A stretch of DNA of 6,710 bases, from contig CAJTYI010000116.1 in NCBI GenBank assembly GCA_910584215.1, positions 1 through 6,710 on the forward strand. Direction: 5' to 3'. The position numbers and the translations under genes are program-made. Every line of letters starts with the position of its first letter. Positions within the stretch are counted from its first letter, which is position 1. Shown here one piece after another: positions 1-4,709 of the stretch. Origin of the DNA: an uncultured Roseburia sp. GTDB taxonomy: Bacteria > Bacillota > Clostridia > Lachnospirales > Lachnospiraceae. The notes under the pieces are model-generated. The model was not told where the DNA came from. It saw only the letters and a list, made by a program, of their open reading frames with translations, and did not search any database.

Positions 1-1
1 G

Positions 2-112
2 TTATAACATAAAAATTCTTAACAAGTCTTTAACTTTTGACGAAATACAAAAACGTATCATGCAGTTACCAAAATAAAATAAGCGGAGTAGTTTAAATTG
101 TTGAATTTTCAC
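2..112 (-). CDS. Possible 36-aa ORF coupled to the HTH gene
   Basis: A GTG codon overlaps the last base of the TAG stop of the upstream HTH gene (112-291). A GGAGG lies about 10 nt before the GTG, inside the end of that gene, so translational coupling is possible. The product begins VKIQQFKLLRLFYFGN and ends at a TAA at the window edge (36 codons). I do not recognise it. It is rich in Phe, Leu and Lys and has no motif I can name. It could be a real small peptide, the decayed start of a longer partner gene, or chance. The SD plus one-base overlap is the only support. Confidence 0.25.
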   Translation of the reverse strand: MKIQQFKLLRLFYFGNCMIRFCISSKVKDLLRIFML

Positions 113-291
113 TATCTGTTTTCCTCCCGTTTTCTTTTATCAGCCGGCTTTTTCGCATCCTTTGGTATCATCCACAAACGGCTGAATTTTGCCACGCCGG
201 GTATACGGTTTTCCTCACATAGCTTTTGCACCCGTCTTTCTGAAATGCCCCATCTTTTCGCTGCTTCCGGTGCAGAAATATACTCTATCAA
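112..291 (-). CDS. Small excisionase/MerR-type helix-turn-helix protein
   Basis: This 59-aa protein starts with TTG (an in-frame TGA lies two codons upstream, so no longer start exists) and is preceded by AAAGGG at about 8 nt. The N-terminal stretch reads EYISAPEAAKRWGISERRVQ, followed by LCEENRIPGVAKFSRLWMIP and a basic tail (KDAKKPADKRKREENR). This is the winged HTH layout of small excisionase-like/MerR-type DNA-binding proteins: 'S.xEAAxxWGIS.RRVQ' as the HTH and 'G.IPG..KF.R.W.IP' as the wing. The length fits the family. Such proteins are common in Clostridia near integrated elements and toxin-type genes, where they bind short DNA sites. The promoter at 327-355 fits this gene. The plus-strand ORF at 98-349 is its antisense shadow. 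Family assignment is from motif recognition; the target and role are unknown. Confidence 0.8.
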   Translation of the reverse strand: MIEYISAPEAAKRWGISERRVQKLCEENRIPGVAKFSRLWMIPKDAKKPADKRKREENR

Positions 292-326
292 CTTTATTCA
301 CCCTTTCATTCAATTTTATCAGTATA

Positions 327-355
327 ATTATATTCGTCTAACCGAATAAATACAA
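327..355 (-). promoter_or_regulatory. Sigma-A type promoter of the small HTH gene
   Basis: On the minus strand a -35 box TTGTAT (350-355) is separated by exactly 17 nt from a consensus -10 box TATAAT (327-332). It lies about 36 nt upstream of the TTG start at 291. Transcription would start near 320, leaving a short leader containing the AAAGGG ribosome-binding site. The palindromic run TATAATTATA around the -10 could also be an autoregulatory operator; that is inference. Confidence 0.7.
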
Positions 356-387
356 GATTCTTTTTGTACACAACAAAGATCTAACAA

Positions 388-468
388 ACATCATGGAAAT
401 GTGCACAACTGGCTATTACGTCATGGATAATCCATAAAACAGTCAGTTATACGACATTTCCACAATGT
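388..468. repeat. Long imperfect palindrome (about 81 nt)
   Basis: Left arm 388-428 and right arm 430-468 are imperfect reverse complements around a perfect centre, ATGGAT-A-ATCCAT (423-435). The outer part includes an exact 9-bp match, TGGAAATGT (394-402) with ACATTTCCA (454-462), and the middle pairs AACTGGCT with AGTCAGTT-like sequence. A small alternative hairpin, CGACAT/ATGTCG (452-457 and 465-470), overlaps the right arm. It sits between the terminator at 521-550 and the promoter at 327-355, so it belongs to neither flanking transcript in an obvious way. It could be a MITE-like relic, a recombination or protein-binding site, or a structured RNA. No T-run follows either arm, so a terminator is unlikely. 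Confidence 0.7.
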
Positions 469-520
469 CGATTACGCCGGAATCCCTATCATTCTATCTT
501 TCTTATTCAAAAGCAGCATT

Positions 521-550
521 AAAAAAAGCCCTGCATTGCACAGAGCCTTT
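521..550 (-). terminator. Intrinsic terminator after the frameshifted gene
   Basis: Read on the minus strand, AAAGGCTCTG (550-541) pairs with CAGGGCTTTT (533-524) around the 7-nt loop TGCAATG, and a run of seven T follows (527-521). Two G-T wobbles occur in the 10-bp stem. It lies about 50 nt beyond the stop codon at 603, the right place and orientation to end transcription of the frameshifted gene at 603-886. Confidence 0.75.
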
Positions 551-602
551 CTAATCTTTGTTTAACCGCTAACTACCATCTGATTTTTGAGCGGAACCGA
601 TA

Positions 603-886
603 TTACAGACATATCCCCACTGCTTTGGCAAAATCAGCTTTTCTCCCAATCAGTTCCGACTGCTTTTCTTCCGGCAGACTGTCAAATACTTTCTCATTCT
701 CACTGTCGGTATATGTTTCATCTTCAGCAAAACCGCTTGACAGCTCATAGTATTTCAGCATGACAAAGCCATACCTGTCTTCATCAAGTACCATGATCTC
801 TGCCATCTCGTACAGTTCCGCAAACGCATCAGCTACCTTCCTGCTTTTTCCCGTTCTTCCGCTGTGATAAAAATCCGTTTTTCCAT
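603..886 (-). pseudogene. Frameshifted small accessory gene (MEKRIF... family)
   Basis: The gene starts at ATG 886 (GAGGT about 9 nt upstream) and reads MEKRIFITAEEREKAGR before a TAG at 833-835. Shifting frame near 837-845, by one missing base, restores KVADAFAELYEMAEIMVLDE and an open frame to the TAA at 603. The joined product would be about 94 aa, acidic and soluble, with a C-terminal half containing a PEEKQSELIGRKADFA segment. From memory it resembles a family of hypothetical proteins found in Clostridia mobile/accessory regions (ME/KRIF.TAEER start, VADAF.ELYE, YGFV.L.YY), which tend to be longer in the middle; that recall is unverified. The 67-aa ORF starting at 806 is only the distal part. 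Either a genuine inactivating deletion or a sequencing error would explain it. Function unknown. Confidence 0.65.
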
Positions 887-903
887 AGTGTTCTACCTCT
901 TTC

Positions 904-935
904 CTTATAAAATTTTACCATATTCATTTTATAAG
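904..935. repeat. 10-bp inverted repeat upstream of the frameshifted gene
   Basis: CTTATAAAAT (904-913) and ATTTTATAAG (926-935) are perfect reverse complements separated by 12 nt. They end 18 nt before the ATG at 886, overlapping the expected promoter/5' leader on the minus strand. It could be an operator for a dimeric repressor or a weak RNA hairpin. I see no convincing -35 box beside it. Confidence 0.5.
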
Positions 936-977
936 AACCACCTTTGCACACCAGCTTCTTCCCTTTTTGCTAAAACC

Positions 978-1004
978 CACTTTACTAACAATTCACTTTA
1001 GTTA
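978..1004. repeat. Short imperfect direct repeat near a sequence junction
   Basis: CACTTTACTAA (978-988) and CACTTTAGTTA (994-1004) match at 9 of 11 positions with a 16-nt period. They are flanked by CCCAC (976-980) and GTGGG (1012-1016). They lie between the AT-rich accessory block on the left and the Ig-like protein fragment that begins near 1030. They may mark an old element end, but no integrase or mirrored site is visible to confirm this. Confidence 0.35.
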
Positions 1005-1042
1005 ATCTGGGGTGGGAATTTCCCTATTTAACAGCAACCGAG

Positions 1043-1984
1043 ATGAAGGCAACCTATATTTCAGACTGCCCGGAAGTGCTGGATGTAAAAGAAAAGGGCG
1101 GATATGCCAAGACAAAAGCGCGAGGAACCGCCAATGTTACGGTCAACTGCCAGGGTGAATCGGCATCTTTCCCTGTCACAGTGGTGGACGAAGGGGCATT
1201 CTCCGCGGGAAGGGAGGCGCTCGTTGAAAAATGGGATGCTGCGGGCAGAGCGCTTGCAAAAAAAATCCCGAAAAAGCTGACGCCCGAAAACGGTTATGAA
1301 CTGTTCCGTGCACTAAAGACGTATCTTAGCGTTTTTGCAGATTCTTCCCTTAAAGAGGAAAGCCGCGGGGCTTACACGGTACAGTGTATGATGCGTGGAT
1401 TGACAAAAGATGAAAAAAACAGAATAGCGCCGGCCTGTTCTTCTTATGAACTGGCGCACTCGATGATATTGCATTACATTGCAAAATATCACCCGATATA
1501 CAATAAAAAATACTGGACAGACAAAGACGGGAAATATTTTAAAGTTTCTGCAACTCAGAACCAGATTACTTTAAAAATGAAAAAGAAACTCACTGCATAT
1601 GCCCTCCTGGCCCTGTATTTTCATGAAGTTCTATGTGATATCGACGGCTATGGGCCGGAAGGGGCAATTACCCCGCTGGCGATCTGTGCAACAGCTCAAA
1701 AAGGACGTTTTGAAGCCCGGGGGTATATTGGAAAATATGAGGACAGTGACAAAAGATACACAGGCATTGAAAAGCAGTCAGCGTTTTTTAAAGTTTTCGA
1801 CAATCTGTATCATCTCTTCGGAGGGATTGGAGATCACCGCACAGTTACAGATCTCACAGGGCGGATTCTCCCGCACATTGTCGACGGCTGCGGTGACTGC
1901 AGCGACGCTTCCAGTGACAAATACCAGCGCATGACCCCCGCATTTGGTATCTTTTGTCTGGTAAGTGACTTCTGCTATTTTTAA
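1043..1984 (+). pseudogene. Fragment of a Big_2/Ig-like domain protein, truncated at both ends
   Basis: The open frame begins at a stop at 986; the ATG at 1043 has no Shine-Dalgarno site. From there the product reads as the second half of a bacterial Ig-like (Big_2) domain: SDCPEVLDVKEKGGYAKTK, then ARGTANVTVNCQGESASFPV. About 190 residues I do not recognise follow, with aromatic-rich stretches such as YHPIYNKKYWTDKDGKYF and a hydrophobic AYALLALYFHEVL segment. No signal peptide precedes it, so the N-terminus has been lost. From about 1780 the frame runs through the antisense of the BMC shell gene (1778-2056), so the last 60 or so residues are an overlap artefact and the native C-terminus has been lost too. 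Big_2 proteins are usually secreted or cell-wall attached. I read this as a relic, not a working gene. Confidence 0.6.
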
Positions 1985-2056
1985 CATCTGGTCGGTGACG
2001 AGCACGGCATTGGCGGCACCGAGAACTTCTACTAATCCATAAGCTCCATATCTCAT
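1778..2056 (-). CDS. BMC-domain microcompartment shell protein (BMC-H type), cysteine-bearing
   Basis: This 92-aa single BMC-domain protein would form hexameric tiles of a protein shell around an enzyme core. The fold signature is clear: AYGLVEVLGAANAVLVTDQM (residues 5-24) corresponds to the A-x-G-x-V/I-E-x-x-G-x-x-A-A start of PduA/EutM-like proteins, GHALVFVTGSVAAVTAAVD (41-59) to the central strand-loop-helix, and AVISNPSEEMIQIV (73-86) to the final strand with its usual NP/RP motif. Length is typical for the family. The loop expected to line the hexamer pore reads KCGGH, with Cys39 where PduA has GSG, and a CEICNC motif (Cys67, 70, 72) precedes the last strand. A purine-rich AGAAAGGGCAGG sits before the ATG. 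It follows the first shell gene by 18 nt and so is probably its operon partner. No downstream partner survives; the next DNA is the Ig-like fragment on the other strand. Confidence 0.85.
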   Translation of the reverse strand: MRYGAYGLVEVLGAANAVLVTDQMLKIAEVTYQTKDTKCGGHALVFVTGSVAAVTAAVDNVRENPPCEICNCAVISNPSEEMIQIVENFKKR

Positions 2057-2074
2057 AGTATGTACCTGCCCTTT

Positions 2075-2374
2075 CTATTTGTTAATCGTCATGGTAATAG
2101 CTGTCTCCGTGCCAGCAGACGGAGCGGCGATTACAGTGTGTGATACAATGGTGGAGATGGGTTCTGCCGCCTGTAGTGCGGCATCCATCGCGGCATTGAC
2201 ATCGGAAATCGTCCCGCGCATTTTGACACAGGCGCCGGACTTTAAACGGTTTCGCTCCACTGATTGAATATGAACTGCGGCAGCTTTTGCGGCGGCATCC
2301 AGTGCCACGAAACAGGCACATTCACTGTCCAGCTCAAATACACCGATTGCCATTCCTTCATAATTAACGCTCAT
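2075..2374 (-). CDS. BMC-domain microcompartment shell protein (BMC-H type)
   Basis: This is a 99-aa single BMC-domain protein and the first gene of a two-gene shell operon. The BMC pattern is AIGVFELDSECACFVALDAA (residues 9-28), then a central RLKSGACVKMRGTISDVNAA (43-62) aligned with the K-I-G-S-G...RGDV-A stretch of PduA, then helix AAMDAALQAAEPISTIV and the terminal strand HTVIAAP (79-85). Three cysteines (19, 21, 49) are present, one just after the pore loop. AAAGGG lies about 8 nt upstream of the ATG. The promoter at 2463-2491 serves it. Sequence similarity to the second shell gene is limited to the fold motif, so the pair is not a recent tandem duplication. No pentameric vertex protein, signature enzyme or encapsulation-tagged enzyme is in the window, so the cargo cannot be named. 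Confidence 0.85.
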   Translation of the reverse strand: MSVNYEGMAIGVFELDSECACFVALDAAAKAAAVHIQSVERNRLKSGACVKMRGTISDVNAAMDAALQAAEPISTIVSHTVIAAPSAGTETAITMTINK

Positions 2375-2462
2375 AATGGTATCCCTTTCTCAGAGCATTT
2401 CTCTGCATTCTTCTTAAAATATGCCTAATCCTTGCCAGAAAATTTAGTAATTGATAATCTTT

Positions 2463-2491
2463 ATTTTACTATGATAACAATAAAAATGCAA
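2463..2491 (-). promoter_or_regulatory. Promoter of the two-gene shell operon
   Basis: On the minus strand TTGCAT (2486-2491) and TAAAAT (2463-2468) are spaced by exactly 17 nt in an AT-rich stretch about 90 nt upstream of the first shell gene. The leader contains a small CAGAG/CTCTG stem (about 2390-2405) before the ribosome-binding site. It gives the shell genes transcription independent of the kinase gene upstream. Confidence 0.55.
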
Positions 2492-2626
2492 GTCATGGTT
2501 TGGCTGGTGACTGTTAGTTTGATGGAGCTAAGACACATACGCCATTAAGCTTTTTTAAATTACTATAAGAAAGACTATGATAATTCCGATGAGCTAAGAG
2601 ACGGCGGAAATTTGTCTAAACGATAA
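2492..2626. other. Intergenic stretch between kinase gene and shell-operon promoter
   Basis: The whole gene-free gap runs from 2375 to 2626; apart from the shell-operon promoter and leader it holds little. No convincing terminator follows the kinase stop at 2627, so read-through toward the shell genes is possible. A 25-codon open stretch on the plus strand (2549-2626) has no start codon and is not supported as a gene. Confidence 0.5.
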
Positions 2627-3559
2627 TCATACATTGCTGGATACTCCTGAGGAAGCATACATTGGAAACAAAATCGTGATCGTAAAAGTATGATCACACA
2701 ATGCAGCGCTTACAGTTCCACCCATCTCTTCCGTAAAATATTTCACGATGGTGAGGCCAAGCCCGGTGACTTTGCGCGTTTTGGATTGTTCCGTAGTATA
2801 GAAACGATCGAATATATGCTCTATGTCACTGCTTTCGATGCTCTGGGTCAGGTTTTCGGCAGACAGCTTGACATATTTGTCCTGGTGTTGCAGACAAAAC
2901 CGAAAATCTCCGGTTCCGTGAACGAGCGCATTTTTGATAAGATTTTCAATGATTCGTTTCGCAGCATGAGCGTCCGCCCTGATAAAACAAGGAGATTCGC
3001 TCATTATTACAGTTGGTTCATACCCAAGGCGGATGAAATCATCGTAAAACAGAGATAGGGTGTCTGCAAAGATATTACATAGGTTAAGGCGCTCCGTTTC
3101 CAGGACGATTTCACCGGCCTCCAGCCTTGCATACTCAAAAAGCAGCTCCAAAAGATCTACAACATCGTCCATGCGCTTTTCTATCTTGCTGATGTATAGG
3201 CGCTTTTTTTCTTCGTCTGTCACCATTCCTCCAAGCAGCATCTGTGTATAGCCTTTGGCGCTGGTGAGAGGTGTTCGTATATCGTGTGAGATACCGATAA
3301 TGCTTGTGCGGTAGCTCTGGTTTCCCCGCTTTAACATGGACATTTGCGCGCGCTTCAACTGCCAGATGCGGTTTAACTCGCCAATCAGCTCTTCCGTTTT
3401 GCCGATGCGGCAGTAGGAAGATAAGCAGTAATTTGTGTCTTCCTGTTCCAATAGCTTCATTTGCTGTAGGAGATAATTGATCTGCTGGTGATAACGCCAT
3501 AAGCGTATTGCGAGAATTAAAATTATGGTGGCGAATCCGGCTGCCCATATTATTGTCAT
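2627..3559 (-). CDS. Sensor histidine kinase of the ABC-transporter locus
   Basis: This 310-aa membrane-bound histidine kinase should phosphorylate the OmpR-type regulator at 5879-6574. A single N-terminal hydrophobic segment (residues about 3-20) is followed by a short juxtamembrane helix; there is no extracytoplasmic sensor domain. The HisKA motif ISHDIRTPLTSAKGY places the phospho-accepting His at residue 92. The ATP-binding domain has the N-box ENLIKNALVHG (Asn206/Asn210) and a TGLGLTIVK G2 box (265-273). The G1 box is degenerate: where DxGxG is expected there is SAENLTQSIESSDIEHIFDR, as in VanS/SpaK-like kinases where this loop varies. The start is backed by GAGGAGG 7 nt upstream. The gene is last in the locus, separated from the permease by 239 nt of hairpin-rich sequence. 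A perfect -35 box TTGACA (3608-3613) lies in that gap but has no clear -10 partner. Confidence 0.9.
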   Translation of the reverse strand: MTIIWAAGFATIILILAIRLWRYHQQINYLLQQMKLLEQEDTNYCLSSYCRIGKTEELIGELNRIWQLKRAQMSMLKRGNQSYRTSIIGISHDIRTPLTSAKGYTQMLLGGMVTDEEKKRLYISKIEKRMDDVVDLLELLFEYARLEAGEIVLETERLNLCNIFADTLSLFYDDFIRLGYEPTVIMSESPCFIRADAHAAKRIIENLIKNALVHGTGDFRFCLQHQDKYVKLSAENLTQSIESSDIEHIFDRFYTTEQSKTRKVTGLGLTIVKYFTEEMGGTVSAALCDHTFTITILFPMYASSGVSSNV

Positions 3560-3658
3560 ATATTTTCCTCCTCGTAGCTATGTGGTAACGTAAAACCATC
3601 TGCAACATGTCAATCGATATTTCCGCTGCTTGTAGATCGCTTTATTGAGTGATCGTTC

Positions 3659-3688
3659 TTCGCAGGCTAATTCCGATCAACCTGCGAA
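3659..3688. repeat. Stem-loop in the permease-kinase gap
   Basis: TTCGCAGG (3659-3666) pairs perfectly with CCTGCGAA (3681-3688) around a 14-nt loop. It is the third of three hairpins met when leaving the permease gene. A fourth, weaker stem (GATC-based, 3635-3654, one mismatch on the minus strand) follows. No T-run follows in either direction, so it does not look like a terminator by itself. Confidence 0.55.
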
Positions 3689-3709
3689 AGCAGGAGTAGA
3701 AATCAGCAG

Positions 3710-3738
3710 TGAGAATCCCCGCTTTTGGGGGATTCTCA
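3710..3738 (-). repeat. Strong 11-bp hairpin between permease and kinase genes
   Basis: TGAGAATCCCC (3710-3720) and GGGGATTCTCA (3728-3738) form a perfect 11-bp stem with a 7-nt loop. On the minus strand it lies about 60 nt after the permease stop. The sequence after it (ACTGCTGATTTCT) has only a short, broken T-run, so it may be a leaky terminator or an RNA-stabilising 3' end that lowers kinase expression relative to the pump. Confidence 0.6.
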
Positions 3739-3739
3739 G

Positions 3740-3804
3740 GCGTGAGATATAGAACTACTTGGCGAAATGCCCACTGGCATGAGCTTTAGAAGTTCTTCTC
3801 ACGC
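3740..3804 (-). repeat. Branched stem-loop overlapping the permease stop codon
   Basis: GCGTGAGA plus AGAACT (3740-3747, 3751-3756) pairs with AGTTCT plus TCTCACGC (3791-3804): 14 bp with a 3-nt bulge. Inside it ATGCC/GGCAT (3767-3771 and 3776-3780) forms a second stem with a 4-nt loop. The permease stop codon (3799-3801) lies in the right arm, and the next hairpin starts only one base away, at 3738. Confidence 0.55.
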
Positions 3805-4599
3805 TATATCCCTCCAACGATGGCACAATATTCCGCCGGTCAGTGTGATGATCATCCATACACCCGCTACGATGACCGATCTGACAATAAACTGCGTGGG
3901 GATGTGGGTCACGGGGCAGCTGGTAATCAAAGACATGATCCAATAGTCCGATATCTCCAGCTGGATACCAAGAGTGTTTATGAGCAGATCGATGACGCTC
4001 AGTATCGGAGAGGAAAGCATTAAAATACCTAAAATGGATAGCAGGATTCCGGCAACGTTTCTCGTGATCTCACAGATCAGCAAAATGATTGCAGTGTAGC
4101 TCACTAGATAAATAAGGTGTATGGTGAGATACATAATAAAGTCATGAAAAAAAGTTCCGTTGATTGTTTCGCTTCCGTAACAGAAGATTCCGCCCACGAG
4201 AACAACCGCGGCAGTCAGCAGATAGATGGTTACAGCCCCGAGCTCTGCGATCAGAAATCTGGCAAAATAAAGCTTCTCCCGTCGAACACCTTTGCCGACA
4301 AAATTTTTAATAGCACCGCTCCTATAATCGCCGATGGCGAACAGGCACAGGAAGATTGTGACGAAGATCAGGGTGTTGGTGTTCGCAAACATCTGTCTTA
4401 AGATATCAAGGATATCGGAATTGGAGAGGCTTTCCATAATAACTGCATTGGTTCCACCCGAGATATCAACGAATCCGCTTTGAAAAACGGCATAAACAAA
4501 ATATGTGATCATAGAAAACACGACGGCCAAAATAAGCGCCACTTTATAGCTCATACTCTTTTTTAATTTATATAACTCTGCACCGATTAAATTTATCAT
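3799..4599 (-). CDS. ABC-2 type transporter permease (BcrB/LanE-like)
   Basis: This 266-aa integral membrane subunit would pair with the ATPase encoded just upstream, probably exporting or expelling a membrane-active antimicrobial peptide. It opens MINLIGAELYKLKKS, the usual start of lantibiotic/bacitracin-pump permeases. About six membrane segments follow (residues roughly 18-39, 75-91, 117-140, 153-176, 182-206, 237-259). The cytoplasmic GDYRSGAIKNFVGKGVRREK (90-109) is a conserved loop of this family. I chose ATG 4599 because it has GGAG 6-8 nt upstream and matches the family N-terminus. The frame stays open for 54 codons further upstream, including a TTG near 4710 with AAAGGAG before it, so a longer form cannot be excluded. 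Only one permease is present, as in BcrAB, whereas LanFEG systems have two. A GTG overlapping the stop could start only a 15-aa peptide. Confidence 0.85.
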   Translation of the reverse strand: MINLIGAELYKLKKSMSYKVALILAVVFSMITYFVYAVFQSGFVDISGGTNAVIMESLSNSDILDILRQMFANTNTLIFVTIFLCLFAIGDYRSGAIKNFVGKGVRREKLYFARFLIAELGAVTIYLLTAAVVLVGGIFCYGSETINGTFFHDFIMYLTIHLIYLVSYTAIILLICEITRNVAGILLSILGILMLSSPILSVIDLLINTLGIQLEISDYWIMSLITSCPVTHIPTQFIVRSVIVAGVWMIITLTGGILCHRWRDIA

Positions 4600-4613
4600 G
4601 ATTTCTCCATTTC

Positions 4614-4631
4614 TGCGCTGCTTTTTGCGCA
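4614..4631 (-). promoter_or_regulatory. TGCGC/GCGCA hairpin upstream of the permease ribosome-binding site
   Basis: On the minus strand TGCGC (4631-4627) can pair with GCGCA (4618-4614) around AAAAAGCA, ending a few nt before ATGGAG, the Shine-Dalgarno region of the permease. The ATPase gene has the same arrangement (a TGCGC arm, then GCGCAG-N-ATGGAG before its start), so both ABC genes share a leader module. A role in translation control is inference. Confidence 0.4.
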
Positions 4632-4634
4632 TAT

Positions 4635-4684
4635 CGAGTTTGTGTAAGCCATTATGGCTTTGCAGCGCGCAGACACAAATCTCG
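4635..4684 (-). repeat. Branched stem-loop in the permease leader
   Basis: CGAGTTTGTGT (4635-4645) pairs with ACACAAA plus CTCG (4673-4679, 4681-4684), 11 bp with one bulged base. Nested inside is AAGCCAT/ATGGCTT (4646-4652 and 4654-4660), a perfect 7-bp inverted repeat. It is separated by one base from the palindrome at 4686-4709, repeating the branched-plus-simple hairpin layout of the permease-kinase gap. Confidence 0.5.
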
Positions 4685-4685
4685 C

Positions 4686-4709
4686 GATTGAAAATTTTAA
4701 TTTTCAATC
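4686..4709. repeat. 24-nt near-perfect AT-rich palindrome in the permease leader
   Basis: Arms GATTGAAAATT (4686-4696) and AATTTTCAATC (4699-4709) are perfect reverse complements with a 2-nt centre. The symmetry also fits a site for a dimeric regulator. On the minus strand it follows AAAGGAG closely and encodes the KIKIF part of the possible N-terminal extension of the permease. Confidence 0.55.

Noticed and set aside
98..349. 83-aa plus-strand ORF
   Set aside because: It is antisense to the clear HTH gene at 112-291, has no ribosome-binding site and shows no family pattern.
1599..1934. Second plus-strand ORF inside the Ig-like fragment
   Set aside because: Out-of-frame shadow of the fragment and of the BMC gene; no motif.
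2082..2321. Other-frame ORFs over the first shell gene (also 2079-2267 plus)
   Set aside because: The frame at 2075-2374 carries the conserved BMC pattern; these are shadows.
2549..2626. Short plus-strand open stretch ending ...DELRDGGNLSKR before a TAA
   Set aside because: It looks like a protein tail but has an in-frame stop directly upstream, no start codon and no recognised family; not enough to call a relic.
3135..3608. 157-aa minus-strand ORF overlapping the kinase
   Set aside because: Different frame from the kinase, low-complexity translation, no domain; the kinase frame has all catalytic motifs.
3710..3738. Full intrinsic terminator after the permease
   Set aside because: The stem is strong but the following minus-strand sequence lacks a real T-run, so I list it as a hairpin only.
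3640..3810. CRISPR-like array in the permease-kinase gap
   Set aside because: The hairpins differ in sequence; there is no regularly spaced direct repeat.
3755..3943. 62-aa minus-strand ORF over the permease end
   Set aside because: Overlaps the permease C-terminus in another frame, without ribosome-binding site or motif.
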